Source of the DNA: an uncultured Ruminococcus sp.
GTDB taxonomy: Bacteria; Bacillota; Clostridia; Oscillospirales; Acutalibacteraceae
DNA: 64,000 bases
Assembly (NCBI GenBank): GCA_958403905.1
Contig: CATXZD010000010.1
Location: forward strand, 1 to 64,000
Reading direction: 5' to 3'
The position numbers were made by a program, and so were the translations under genes. Under the pieces are notes generated by a model. The model ran no database searches and had not been told where the DNA came from. It worked only from the letters and a program-made list of their open reading frames with translations. Numbering within the stretch: position 1 is the stretch's first letter; every line of letters begins with the position of its first letter. Below, piece by piece: positions 8,351 through 17,113 of this stretch.

Positions 8351-8578
8351 ATGGTATTAGACAAAGTTAAGGCAATCCTTGCCGAGCAGTTTGACGTTGA
8401 AGAGGATACAATTACTGCAGAAACAGATTTGCAGGAAGACCTCGGTGCTGACTCACTTGACGTTGTAGATTTACTTATGTCAATTGAGGATGAGTTTGAA
8501 GTTGAAGTTCCCGATGAGGAAATTGAAAACATCAAGACTGTAGGCGCTCTTGTTTCTTACATCGAAGCTAACTCATAA
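8351..8578 (+). CDS. acpP: Acyl carrier protein
   Basis: 75-aa acidic four-helix carrier of growing acyl chains in type II fatty acid synthesis. The GADSLDVVDL motif holds the serine (about residue 37) that receives 4'-phosphopantetheine. A strong GGGAGGAATTACT ribosome site precedes the ATG. The gene is monocistronic, with its own promoter and terminator, and is not in a fab cluster. A phosphopantetheinyl transferase that could activate it lies 1.4 kb away (10014-10613, opposite strand). Confidence 0.97.
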   Translation: MVLDKVKAILAEQFDVEEDTITAETDLQEDLGADSLDVVDLLMSIEDEFEVEVPDEEIENIKTVGALVSYIEANS

Positions 8579-8593
8579 TTAAAAAACGCAAAT

Positions 8594-8630
8594 TAAGGTC
8601 GGGTTCGCCGTTTGGCGCCCGACCTTTTTT
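8594..8630 (+). terminator. acpP terminator
   Basis: GC-rich stem (AAGGTCGGG at 8595-8603 pairing with CCCGACCTT) followed by a run of six T, 16 nt after the acpP stop. It lies between convergent acpP and the lipase-like gene. Confidence 0.85.
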
Positions 8631-8637
8631 GTATTGC

Positions 8638-10017
8638 TTATAATCCCATTGATTTTAAGTTACTGACAAGCTGCACATAAAATTCACGCACATCAAATCC
8701 GTCAATATTTTCTCGGTTAAGGTCAATCATATCGCCGTGAGAAATTCCTCTCTTGCCCTCAGTGGTTACAAATGTATACTTACTGCCCCACTTAAAGGAG
8801 CTTTCGGCCACGAGTCCGTCGTTTGCTCCGTTAAAGTATTTTACAAGATGATAAGAAAAATTCAGCGGAAACTGACCGTTTGACGCTTTGTTAAGCTTTG
8901 AACCTACGCTCTGATAAAACACTCCGTCAACATCGGGAGCAGTTTCGTTAAACTTTTCACAGTTTTTGTGTGTAAGATCAGTTACGGCTGCAATAAAGTC
9001 GGGATTTTCATCGCCTAACTTTCTCATTGCACAGTTGTATGTATTAGCTATTTTATTCTGCATAGATTTCGGCACAACGCCGAGCAAATAATCTGCAAAT
9101 TCACAACCGCGGTGAGGTGTGTTAATTGTGGTAAGTGACGCAACAAATTTGTCTGCTCCGAGGTTGCTTATTGCACTTCTGCAATCAAGTCCGCCCTTGG
9201 AATGTGCAATTATGTTAACCTTTTCACAACCAGTTTTGGCTGTAATCTGTTTTATCCTCTGTGTAAGCTCCTTTGCGCTGTCGATTACAGATAATGCCGA
9301 CTGATGATTGCCAAAATAAATCTGTGCACCGTTCTTTTGAAGCTCGTCAGTGATTCTGCCCCAATAGTTAAAATACTTGAAGTCACGAAAAAACACGCCG
9401 TGAACGAAAAGAATCGGATATTTTGTTTTGCAAACCTCGTCTTTTTCTCTGTCTAAATCAAGGCTTATCTTATCACTCTCAAAGTTAACCTCAGCTTTCG
9501 CACATTTTATCACAGGAAACAACGTGAAAAAATTGACAATCGGTATTCCACCTGTAAGCACAACTGCCGCTTTCCTTCCTGCGCTGAGCTGAGAAGAGCC
9601 TGCACAAATTCTTACAACTGCATTAATGAATGTAAAAGCTAATATAATTAATGCAACAAATATGCTTGCTATATAAAAGCCTATTCCCAAACCGGAAGAT
9701 AAAATTCCCGTAAATGCTAAATAAATATGAAACGCAATGGAGATTACAGACGAAACAAGAAACGCAATCAATAAATCAGAACCGTCGGCAAGCATTCTGA
9801 GCCTGGTCGGTTTAATTTTAAAATTAAACGGCGATGGAACTATATTTACTGCTATTGCCGCAATAATCAGAACGCAGAAAAACAAAAAATACGGAAACTG
9901 TCCTTTATGCGCTGCGTTATTTTCATAAAAAACATTTCCTGCGTATATAGCCAACATAAAGCAACAGGCGGATAATGAGAGAATTATTCCGTCAAATATT
10001 CTTATTATATTTTTCAT
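8638..10017 (-). CDS. Membrane-anchored lipase/esterase-like alpha/beta hydrolase
   Basis: 459-aa protein with about four hydrophobic segments in the first 180 residues, then a soluble alpha/beta hydrolase domain. Visible catalytic elements are FVHGVFF (oxyanion region, about residue 204), the nucleophile elbow IIAHSKGGLD (Ser about 272), GANDGLVAESS (a candidate acid) and GISHGDMIDL (candidate His). These resemble triacylglycerol lipase/PGAP1-like families; the substrate is unknown. The AHSKGG variant of the GxSxG motif starts with Ala. Its ATG overlaps the stop of the upstream phosphopantetheinyl transferase by 4 nt, so the two are translationally coupled. Confidence 0.7.
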   Translation of the reverse strand: MKNIIRIFDGIILSLSACCFMLAIYAGNVFYENNAAHKGQFPYFLFFCVLIIAAIAVNIVPSPFNFKIKPTRLRMLADGSDLLIAFLVSSVISIAFHIYLAFTGILSSGLGIGFYIASIFVALIILAFTFINAVVRICAGSSQLSAGRKAAVVLTGGIPIVNFFTLFPVIKCAKAEVNFESDKISLDLDREKDEVCKTKYPILFVHGVFFRDFKYFNYWGRITDELQKNGAQIYFGNHQSALSVIDSAKELTQRIKQITAKTGCEKVNIIAHSKGGLDCRSAISNLGADKFVASLTTINTPHRGCEFADYLLGVVPKSMQNKIANTYNCAMRKLGDENPDFIAAVTDLTHKNCEKFNETAPDVDGVFYQSVGSKLNKASNGQFPLNFSYHLVKYFNGANDGLVAESSFKWGSKYTFVTTEGKRGISHGDMIDLNRENIDGFDVREFYVQLVSNLKSMGL

Positions 10018-10613
10018 ATAAGCTCCTCTAAAGTGACAAACTCAATAAACTTAGGAAAATCATTTTTTTCGGAGCAAACAGAAACGGTATAATCAGCAAA
10101 ATTCCACGTTTTCATAAAATAGCGTTTGTCTTTTTCTTCAAAAATATCAGAGCAAACGTCAACCGTCCTTGCATTTCTGTGAAAGCCCTCTCCAATACAT
10201 TTGAGAAGGCTTTCTTTTTTTGTCCATAAATTAAAAAATGCATCGAGTCTGTCGCTGTCTGCCAAAAGCAAATTCATCTCTTCATCTGTGAAAACAGTGC
10301 GTCCCATTCTCACTGCATTTACGTAGCGAAGCTGTTCAATATCACAGCCGACCTCGCTTTTAGAAAGCGCAAAAAGCACGTAATCTCCGCTGTGAGAAAT
10401 ATTAAAAAAACGACCGTCCGGCAAAAACGGCTTTCCGTACTCATTAATTAGAATTTCAACATCTCCGAGAAAATGCCTCGCCAAAAGTCCGCCGAGAACA
10501 CATCGTTTTTTATCGTCGTCAAGCCTGTATCGCTTAACCTTCTCCCTTCGTCGGTTATCCAGCAATTGCACATAATCCAAACTTACATTGCTGATAGGTG
10601 CAAGAAAAAGCAT
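10014..10613 (-). CDS. 4'-phosphopantetheinyl transferase (Sfp/AcpT type)
   Basis: Transfers phosphopantetheine from CoA to carrier proteins such as AcpP. The 200-aa product shows the Mg-binding motif VGCDIEQLR (about residue 99) and FNLWTKKESLLKCIGEG (about 145), the two diagnostic Sfp-family signatures, plus NISHSGDYVLFAL. The start at 10613 (MLFLAPIS) is set by an AGGGGTGA site upstream; the frame stays open to 10646. It is of the Sfp class rather than the short AcpS class. It overlaps the downstream lipase-like gene by 4 nt. With acpP only 1.4 kb away it may be the carrier-protein activator of this organism (inference). Confidence 0.88.
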   Translation of the reverse strand: MLFLAPISNVSLDYVQLLDNRRREKVKRYRLDDDKKRCVLGGLLARHFLGDVEILINEYGKPFLPDGRFFNISHSGDYVLFALSKSEVGCDIEQLRYVNAVRMGRTVFTDEEMNLLLADSDRLDAFFNLWTKKESLLKCIGEGFHRNARTVDVCSDIFEEKDKRYFMKTWNFADYTVSVCSEKNDFPKFIEFVTLEELI

Positions 10614-10699
10614 CACTCTAATTGTCACCCCTGTTTTAAACTGCAATACTAAAAATATACATAATCGCAGACATTTAATACTATATATAGTATAGCAAT

Positions 10700-10945
10700 T
10701 TAATCCTTAAGTTTTTCAAGGCAAGAGGAACAAATATGCTTTCCCTGAAACTCTTTAAGATTTTCAAGAGAATTGCAAAACACACACTTGTTCTCCGCTT
10801 TTTTGATAAAGATACAGCTGTCATCTGCTTCAATATGAAGGATGTCACCTGCGTTTATGTTAAGGTGCTTTCTAATATCCTTAGATATTACAATTCGACC
10901 TGCTTTGTCAATTTCTCTAAAATTAGTGTAAATCATATCTCCCAT
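10700..10945 (-). CDS. AbrB/SpoVT-family DNA-binding protein with C-terminal zinc ribbon
   Basis: Small transcription factor of 81 aa. Residues about 5-50 form an AbrB-type swapped-hairpin DNA-binding domain (REIDKAGRIVISKDIRKHL, then INAGDILHIEADDSCIFIKK). Residues about 53-77 carry two CxxC knuckles (CVFC and CSSC), a predicted zinc ribbon. The ATG could be at 10945 or 10936; a GGGAG sits before the second. It lies divergent from spmA and could act on that intergenic region, which is inference only. Confidence 0.8.
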   Translation of the reverse strand: MGDMIYTNFREIDKAGRIVISKDIRKHLNINAGDILHIEADDSCIFIKKAENKCVFCNSLENLKEFQGKHICSSCLEKLKD

Positions 10946-11086
10946 CCCATTTAACTAATGTTTGTATATATTTTACCATTTATTGCCCATTTTGTCAATT
11001 AATCCCGTCGATTTTATTGTAAACAATTTTGTAAACTTTGTAATTGTTGATATAAAGCGTCACAACCTGTCAAAAAAGGAGTTTTT

Positions 11087-11674
11087 ATGCTTAATTATGT
11101 ATGGAGCGGACTTGTAATAGTAAGTATTTTATGCTCGGTTTTTTTCGGAAATACGGAAAATTTGTCGAAAGCCCTTGTCGACAGCGGTGCATCATCAATA
11201 CAGTTAATTATGACAATGGCCGGCATAATATGTATTTGGACGGGAATTATGAAGATTGCCGTCGAAAGCGGTCTTACGTCCATATTTGCAAGAGTATTTT
11301 CACCGTTGCTGCGTCCGTTGTTTCCGAGCCTTGATAAAAACAGTGACGCTTTTAAAAGCATTTCAATGAATATAAGCGCAAATCTGCTCGGTCTGGGAAA
11401 CGCCGCAACTCCGTTCGGACTTAAAGCAATGGAACAACTTCACACACTCAATAACCATGGCGATACTGCAAGCAATGAAATGATTATTTTCGTTGTTATG
11501 AACACAGCCTCGCTCCAGCTTTTGCCCACAACGCTTGCGTCTCTGCGCCAAGCCTACGGAAGCAACGCTCCGTTTGAAATTATCGTCCCCGTTTGGATTT
11601 CCTCAGCCTGTGCGCTTGCCGCCGCTCTAATTTGTGCATATACACTTAACTCCGTAAAAAGAAAAGAGAGATAA
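11087..11674 (+). CDS. spmA: Spore maturation protein A
   Basis: Integral membrane protein of the nucleoside-recognition (Gate) family needed with SpmB for spore-core dehydration in Bacillus. The 195-aa protein has several hydrophobic helices and the family segment SANLLGLGNAATPFGLKAMEQL (about residues 93-114), and ends in a basic tail. AAGGAG precedes the ATG at good distance. spmB follows after 3 nt. Confidence 0.93.
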   Translation: MLNYVWSGLVIVSILCSVFFGNTENLSKALVDSGASSIQLIMTMAGIICIWTGIMKIAVESGLTSIFARVFSPLLRPLFPSLDKNSDAFKSISMNISANLLGLGNAATPFGLKAMEQLHTLNNHGDTASNEMIIFVVMNTASLQLLPTTLASLRQAYGSNAPFEIIVPVWISSACALAAALICAYTLNSVKRKER

Positions 11675-11677
11675 GCC

Positions 11678-12193
11678 GTGGAATTTGTTATGCCTGCTTT
11701 CGCCTGTATTATAGTTGTTTTCGGACTGATAAAAAGAGTTCCTGTGTTTGATATTTTTTTGAAAGGTGCAAAAGAGGGGATACAAATTTTGTACACAATT
11801 GCACCTACAATCATCGGGCTTGTATTCGCCATAGATTTACTGCGTTCAAGCGGAGCGATTGACGCAATCTGCAATTTTATTGAACCAGCCGCCGATTACC
11901 TCGGATTTCCGAAAGAAATTGTACCCATGGCTCTTTTGCGCCCCGTTTCGGGCGGCGGTTCAACTGCCCTGCTTACCTCGTTATACTCAGACTGCGGACC
12001 CGACAGCTTTGCAGGCAGAGTGGCCTCTGTTCTTGCCGGATCAAGTGAAACAACGTTTTACGCAATCGCAATGTACTTTGGCTGTATTAAGGTCAAAAAA
12101 ATCCGTCACACTCTGTTTGCCGCAATAATTGCAGACATAACTGCGGCGATTATGAGCGTTATGACCGTAAGAATTTTCTTCGGAATGAACTGA
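11678..12193 (+). CDS. spmB: Spore maturation protein B
   Basis: 171-aa membrane partner of SpmA with the Gate-domain features PMALLRPVSGGGSTALLTSLY and AGSSETTFYAIAMYFG. It starts with GTG at 11678, 3 nt after the spmA stop, so the two are co-transcribed. Together with sigG and spoVAD elsewhere in the window it supports a spore-forming host. Confidence 0.93.
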   Translation: MEFVMPAFACIIVVFGLIKRVPVFDIFLKGAKEGIQILYTIAPTIIGLVFAIDLLRSSGAIDAICNFIEPAADYLGFPKEIVPMALLRPVSGGGSTALLTSLYSDCGPDSFAGRVASVLAGSSETTFYAIAMYFGCIKVKKIRHTLFAAIIADITAAIMSVMTVRIFFGMN

Positions 12194-12361
12194 TAATCAC
12201 CCATGCCTGCAAATAATCTGAGTATAGAAGATTCTGTTAAAGTATTTGTATTTTTCCAAATTCATTATTGCAAAATCCTGTAAAACAAAACCAGAAACCA
12301 GTTTTCAAAATTTTCCAAAAATTCCAATTGACTTTTCATTTATACAATTCGTAAATAAAGT

Positions 12362-12390
12362 TTGACAATAATTTAACAAATTTTTATTGT
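12362..12390 (+). promoter_or_regulatory. Possible promoter in the spmB-downstream gap
   Basis: TTGACA (12362-12367), 17-nt spacer, TATTGT (12385-12390; a weak -10). The 414-bp gap 12194-12607 is very AT-rich. Besides this it holds two inverted repeats (12487-12506, and the strong one at 12511-12535) and a third, TCGCAC/GTGCGA, just before the next gene; no coding sequence is seen in it. If this promoter is used, the hairpin at 12511 would lie in the leader of the 12608 gene and could attenuate it. Confidence 0.3.
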
Positions 12391-12510
12391 GGAAAACCTC
12401 TAATTTACATCTTTTAGCAACGATACTGTAAAATTCTTGTATATTTCAATGCCATTCACACGTTTCATTAACACTTTCAACATAGTTTTCAACATTTTTG
12501 TTGAAAGAAA

Positions 12511-12540
12511 AGAAATATACAATTTGTATATTTCTTTTTT
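12511..12540 (+). terminator. Terminator-like hairpin between spmB and the next gene
   Basis: Inverted repeat AGAAATATACAA / TTGTATATTTCT followed by six T. It is AT-rich but long. It is preceded immediately by a second small hairpin (TTTCAAC/GTTGAAA, 12487-12506). Confidence 0.5.
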
Positions 12541-12607
12541 CGATTTTTATCACACAATTCTCGCACTGCAATTGTGCGATACATCATAAACAAAATTGAG
12601 GTGCGCT

Positions 12608-13189
12608 ATGCAAAAAATAATTTTTAAGCTTGAAATAGGCGGTATATTTTTTATTCTGATACTTTCGGTATTCATGCAAAATCTTTACTCGCTTGTAAAC
12701 CGAGAGCTTATCGGCGTTCTGTTCGGCTCGGTAAATGACAGCATTTGGGAAACAGCAAAAACTCTTATTCTGCCCTACGCTTTATGGGGAATAATTGAAC
12801 TGCTTTGCATTCGTTTACCGTTCAAACGGTTTGTGACGGCAAAGGTTATTGCGCTTTATTACTTGGGGATTTCATACATTCTTTTAAATCTTATGTTTGC
12901 ACTGCTTGGAATGGAAAATGATTTTCTTATCAGCTTCACCTCGGCAATTTTCTGCATAACTACTTCGCTGTTTTTGTCATACAGACTGGTTTTTTCAAAT
13001 CAAAAACTCGAAAATATCTTTCTTCCGGCATTTTTTATGCTTATGCTGTTAATCGCATTTTATTTCAGCTTTACCCCGTTTCCGCCGAAAATGTATATTT
13101 TTAAAGACAGAACAACCTCACTGTACGGAATAATCCCCAAAAATATAGACGCAGGCGCAATTGTGCTTGATACTATGTATTTTGTTTAA
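12608..13189 (+). CDS. Small polytopic membrane protein of unknown function
   Basis: 193-aa protein with about five or six predicted membrane helices. The N-terminal region (LEIGGIFFILILSVFMQNLYSL, then a GSVNDSIWETAKTLILPY segment) recalls uncharacterised DUF6512-like proteins of Clostridia, an uncertain assignment. The ATG at 12608 has GAGGTG five nt upstream. No catalytic motif was recognised. It is flanked by spore maturation genes and rlmB and appears monocistronic. Confidence 0.7.
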   Translation: MQKIIFKLEIGGIFFILILSVFMQNLYSLVNRELIGVLFGSVNDSIWETAKTLILPYALWGIIELLCIRLPFKRFVTAKVIALYYLGISYILLNLMFALLGMENDFLISFTSAIFCITTSLFLSYRLVFSNQKLENIFLPAFFMLMLLIAFYFSFTPFPPKMYIFKDRTTSLYGIIPKNIDAGAIVLDTMYFV

Positions 13190-13362
13190 TACCGGACTAT
13201 CACAAAGTCACACGAAAATCATTCTCGTTAATCTTAGTCTGCTTCTAATCAAATACCGGTTTAAACATTATTTTTCGCATAAGTATATATTATTTTGAAA
13301 ATTTATGTTATAATAACCTCACACCGTTACCAAAATCAAAGATTTTTACGTTGAGGTATAAA

Positions 13363-14112
13363 ATGACTGAAAAAAACAATGAAGTTAAATCCGATGTTAT
13401 TTCCGGCAGAAATCCCGTTAGCGAAGCTGTCAGAAGCAACAGACCGATTGATAAATTACTCGTAGCAAAAGGCGAAAAGAGCGGTGCGGTCGTAGGGATA
13501 CTTGCCAAGGCAAAGCAAAAGCAAATCCCCATTAAAGAGGTTGACCGCACAAAGCTCGACTATATTACGGGCAACACAAATCATCAGGGAATTGTTGCCT
13601 TTGCCGCTGTAAAGGAGTATTCGTCTGTTGAAGAAATTTTTGAATATGCCGAAAGTCTCGGCGAATCTCCGTTTATCGTTGTGCTGGACGAGGTTGAAGA
13701 CCCGCATAACCTCGGCGCAATAATTCGTACCGCCGAATGTGCAGGTGTTCACGGTGTAATTGTTCCCAAACGCCGCAGTGCAAGCTTAAGCTATACAGTC
13801 GGCAAGGCTTCCGCAGGCGCAGTTGAATATATGCGTGTTGCAAGGGTAACAAACATAGCGAACCTGCTCGACGAGCTAAAAGAGCGAGGCGTATGGGTTT
13901 ACGGTGCAGATATGGACGGCACCGACTACAGAAAATGTGACTTTTCGGGTGCGTGCGCAATTGTTATCGGAAACGAGGGCAAGGGGATTTCACGACTTGT
14001 AAGAGAAAAGTGCGATGTAATTGTTTCTCTGCCTATGAAAGGCAAAATCAACTCGCTTAACGCATCAGTTGCCGCAGGAATACTTATGTACAGCGCAATG
14101 AACAACAGATAA
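13363..14112 (+). CDS. rlmB: 23S rRNA (guanosine-2'-O-)methyltransferase, TrmH/RlmB family
   Basis: SAM-dependent SPOUT-fold RNA 2'-O-methyltransferase, likely modifying 23S rRNA. The 249-aa product has an N-terminal L30e-like substrate-binding domain (GRNPVSEAVRSNRPIDKLLV) and the SPOUT motifs LDEVEDPHNLGAIIRTAE (about residues 107-124), VIGNEGKGISRLV and the knot motif SLPMKGKINSLNASVAAGI. The start is ATG 13363 with GAGGT upstream; a TTG 12 nt earlier is less likely. The specific guanosine (RlmB versus a paralogue) cannot be proven from sequence. Confidence 0.9.
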   Translation: MTEKNNEVKSDVISGRNPVSEAVRSNRPIDKLLVAKGEKSGAVVGILAKAKQKQIPIKEVDRTKLDYITGNTNHQGIVAFAAVKEYSSVEEIFEYAESLGESPFIVVLDEVEDPHNLGAIIRTAECAGVHGVIVPKRRSASLSYTVGKASAGAVEYMRVARVTNIANLLDELKERGVWVYGADMDGTDYRKCDFSGACAIVIGNEGKGISRLVREKCDVIVSLPMKGKINSLNASVAAGILMYSAMNNR

Positions 14113-14170
14113 ATTTACGGACAAGCAGTAAGCAAAAGTTTTACACCTGAAAAAGGAAGGAGTGTTAATC

Positions 14171-16819
14171 TTGTCAGAACAAGATAAACAGCAGGACCTG
14201 CTCAGAGAGCGTGAAATAGAGAGCATACTTGAAGAAACTCACTATCTTGCAGACCAGGAAAAAATGGAACTGACTGCACAAAAATACCGTGCGAAGCCTA
14301 AAATGGACGAAATTTTCAGCAATACAAATAAAAAACCGAGGCTGAAAAATAAAAATCCGCTTGATGAAATTGATACTGCAAATACAATTGTAGGTGAAAA
14401 AACAGCCGCAACAATGCAGGCGTCACTAATGATGGACGGCAGAAACGAAGACGTCAAAACTCCCGAAGAAGCGCTTGCAGAGGCTGAAAAGAAAGCAGAA
14501 GAAGCGGCAAAGGAAGCCGAACAAAAGGCAAAGGAAGCTTTAGAAAAAGCCGAAGCCGAGGAAAACAAAATTGTAACCCTTACCCCCGAATACGATGAAA
14601 ACACAAGCTTTTCGGGCGAGGTGCTTGGCGAGGTTGACCAGTTTAAAGACGATGAAACTCACATTGAAAGCATAAATTCAATTGATATTGAGCTTGAGAG
14701 TGAGAATACCGAAAAGCAGAAGAATGATGAGCAAAGCAAGTATGAACAGCTTTTCGGAATAAAAAACGAAAGCGGTACAAAACCTCCTAAAAAGGTTGTC
14801 GCCAAAGTTCCCGTATATCGTCCTGACGAACCGAGAGAAATTCTCAACATTAAGGCTGGTAGGTTTTCTGAGGTTGTCGAAAACGAATATGAGGAGTACA
14901 TACGCTCGAAAAATCCGTCGGTAATTGCCCATGTCATACGTCCCGAACCTAAGGTAAAGGATGAGGACGAGCCCGAGGAAAACGAGGATACACGTCCACC
15001 TCAGGAGAAAATTTTGTCGGCAGTAGTCGGCTTTTTCTCAAAAGACGAGTCTGATGACAACGACACCCCGAAAGGAAAGGCAAAGCCCGTTGAAGACTAC
15101 ACAGGCGAGGACGACGAAAAAAGTATTTTTTACGAGCTGAATTTGAACATAAAAAAGCTGTTTGTACGCAGTCTGATTTCGGGCATCATAGCCGCACTGT
15201 CGGTTATTCTTACAATTGTTACAAGGCTTTTTCCGCAGGCTATCTGCTCTGCAATTTCCTTTGCACCGGCCGCATATGCAATTTTAAACTTCATTTTGGT
15301 AGGATTTTCACTGTTTATTAATCGTGTTGCAATGTTCAGCGGTCTTACTCCGCTGATAAAATGCAAGGGAAATTCAGATACTGCTGTTGCCGTCGGAGGC
15401 GTTGCGGCGCTTATTCAGACGGTAGTTTCGTTCTTCTGTATCGGTGATATGAACGCCTTTAACATTAACTACTACTGCGTGATTGTCCTTCTGGCTTTCT
15501 TTGCAAACAATTTTGGAAAGCTTCTAATGGTGTTGCGTGTAAAAGACAATTTTAAGTTTTTGTCTTCAAAAGGTCAAAAATACGCAGCTAAAATCTATAA
15601 CAACGAATCTGTCGCAAACCAGATGCTCAGTGGAACAGCGTCGGAAAAAACTATTATTGCTTACCAGCACAAAACAAAGTTTTCTTCCAATTTTTTAAAA
15701 ATTTCCTATGCCCCCGACCCCAGTGAAGATTTAGCGTCAAAGCTAGCACCGATTACAACAATTACAGCTGTAATCATAACCCTTATTTATGGCATTGTTA
15801 AGGCTTCATTCTCCGACGCTATTAACACTTTTGCACTTATGACAGCAGTTGCAATCCCTGTTTCAACGCTTCTTGCAGTTAATTTCCCCGTAAGAAATCT
15901 TTGCAAAAAGATTCTTTCATTCGGCGGAATGCTTTCCGGTTATCCGTCAATCAAGCAGTTCTGTGACAGCACTGCAATTATGATTGACGCAAACGAGCTT
16001 TTCCCTGCCGAATCAATCGAGCTTGAGGGAATCAAAACCTATGAGGACTACAACGTAGACGAGTCGCTTCTCTGCGGAATCGCAATTTTAAAAGAGGCTC
16101 AAAACCCGATTGCAAACGCATTTGACTCGGTTGTTGCGGAAACAAATGAAACTCTCCCCGAGGTTGAAAGCGTTCTTTACGAGGACGAAATGGGACTGGT
16201 CGGCTGGATTAACAGTGAAAGAATCCTTGTCGGTTCACGCAAGCTTATGGAAAAATACAGCGTTGAAACTCCAAGAATTGAATATGAAGAAAAGTACACT
16301 TCAAAAGGCAGACAGGTAACATACCTCTCACGTGCAGGCAGGCTTGTAGCTATGTTTGTTACGAGATACCATGCCGATTCAGAACTTAAGTCCGAGCTTC
16401 AACGTGCTGAAACAAACGGAATAAGCTTTTTGGTCAGAACAACCGACTACAACATCACAAATGACCTTATCGCAGAGCTTTATAACCTGTTCTACCGCAG
16501 TATCAAGGTACTTCCTACAGGACTTGGCAACGTGCTTAAAGAGGCTCAGGGAACTGTTGAAGAAAGCTCAAGGTCGTATCTTATTACCGGCGGCAAGGCT
16601 TCGTCACTTGCACGTGCTGTTTCGGGCAGTGTAAAAATAAAGCACAACATCTCTCTTGCAATAATAATTCAGCTTATTGCTGTTATTATCGGAATTTTGC
16701 TTGCCTCAACGCTTTCACTTTATGCCGGCGTAGGTGTAATGGGTTCGCTTGAAGTGCTGATTTACGCCTTGTTCTGGGGAATCGCCGCAATAGCCGCACC
16801 TGCAATCCAAAAGCCGTAA
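14171..16819 (+). CDS. Degenerate P-type ATPase-like membrane protein with acidic N-terminal domain
   Basis: About 882 aa from a TTG start at 14171 (AGGAAGGAG eight nt upstream; the in-frame GTG at 14162 abuts the ribosome site). Residues 1-325 are soluble, acidic and low-complexity with an Ala/Glu/Lys coiled-coil stretch near 100-135. The rest follows the P1B ATPase layout: four membrane helices (about 326-452), a short 75-residue loop, two helices (about 528-575), a roughly 250-residue cytoplasmic domain, and two C-terminal helices. Similarity in the right order is visible: AIPVSTLL where ion pumps have CPC, IDANE (Asp about 606) where they have DKTGT, NPIANA for HPxxxA, and EMGLVGWINSERILVGSRKLM for the N-domain GxG/VGxxxLM region. 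Missing are TGES, KTGT after the Asp, and GDGxNDxP. It is therefore predicted not to be an ATP-driven pump; a structural or regulatory role is inference. No close family is recalled. Confidence 0.6.
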   Translation: MSEQDKQQDLLREREIESILEETHYLADQEKMELTAQKYRAKPKMDEIFSNTNKKPRLKNKNPLDEIDTANTIVGEKTAATMQASLMMDGRNEDVKTPEEALAEAEKKAEEAAKEAEQKAKEALEKAEAEENKIVTLTPEYDENTSFSGEVLGEVDQFKDDETHIESINSIDIELESENTEKQKNDEQSKYEQLFGIKNESGTKPPKKVVAKVPVYRPDEPREILNIKAGRFSEVVENEYEEYIRSKNPSVIAHVIRPEPKVKDEDEPEENEDTRPPQEKILSAVVGFFSKDESDDNDTPKGKAKPVEDYTGEDDEKSIFYELNLNIKKLFVRSLISGIIAALSVILTIVTRLFPQAICSAISFAPAAYAILNFILVGFSLFINRVAMFSGLTPLIKCKGNSDTAVAVGGVAALIQTVVSFFCIGDMNAFNINYYCVIVLLAFFANNFGKLLMVLRVKDNFKFLSSKGQKYAAKIYNNESVANQMLSGTASEKTIIAYQHKTKFSSNFLKISYAPDPSEDLASKLAPITTITAVIITLIYGIVKASFSDAINTFALMTAVAIPVSTLLAVNFPVRNLCKKILSFGGMLSGYPSIKQFCDSTAIMIDANELFPAESIELEGIKTYEDYNVDESLLCGIAILKEAQNPIANAFDSVVAETNETLPEVESVLYEDEMGLVGWINSERILVGSRKLMEKYSVETPRIEYEEKYTSKGRQVTYLSRAGRLVAMFVTRYHADSELKSELQRAETNGISFLVRTTDYNITNDLIAELYNLFYRSIKVLPTGLGNVLKEAQGTVEESSRSYLITGGKASSLARAVSGSVKIKHNISLAIIIQLIAVIIGILLASTLSLYAGVGVMGSLEVLIYALFWGIAAIAAPAIQKP

Positions 16820-16950
16820 ACAGCACCCGCAAAAGCAAACCAAGCAGACAAATTTTTGGAATACAATTCGTTATGCCCAAAAAAGAACTTGATTTATCAG
16901 GCTCGCTTTTCAACATTTTAATTTGTAATCTAAACCTACAGTGAAAGGAT

Positions 16951-17101
16951 GTATAGTGTGAAAATTCACACTATACAAATTATATTGCCCGCTCAGTTTG
17001 CCGCAAGCGGCAACGAGCGATGGCTAAATTACCATTTACGCCTTATCCGCCCATAATAAGGTTGTAGGAAATTTTAAGTACTATTTGTGGGCAGAAAGGC
17101 T
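16951..17101 (+). ncRNA. Structured leader element, copy 1, upstream of rpe
   Basis: A 12-bp palindrome (16951-16976) is followed by about 105 nt that match 39304-39408 upstream of pth with six differences. Predicted helices: 16991-16994 with 17015-17018, enclosing 16998-17004 with 17007-17013; 17020-17023 with 17032-17035; and 17041-17046 with 17056-17061. The loop 17049-17055 (GCCCATA) can pair with 17086-17092 just before the start codon, a pseudoknot. The same 3' strand can alternatively pair with TGCCCGC (16986-16992), closing a multibranch. The conserved block continues through GTGGGCAGAAAGGCTATGG into the rpe start region. It matches no riboswitch known to me. The rest of the 16820-17101 gap holds no clear gene. 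Confidence 0.6.
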
Positions 17102-17113
17102 ATGGTAATTAAT

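Noticed and set aside
14171..16819. Functional metal-exporting P-type ATPase
   Set aside because: DKTGT, TGES and GDGxNDxP are all absent, unlike the intact pump at 60291.
16986..17100. Known riboswitch classes (ZTP, c-di-GMP, THF, fluoride, glmS) for the rpe/pth leader
   Set aside because: The conserved cores of these families as I know them do not match; only the general idea of a pseudoknotted leader is shared.
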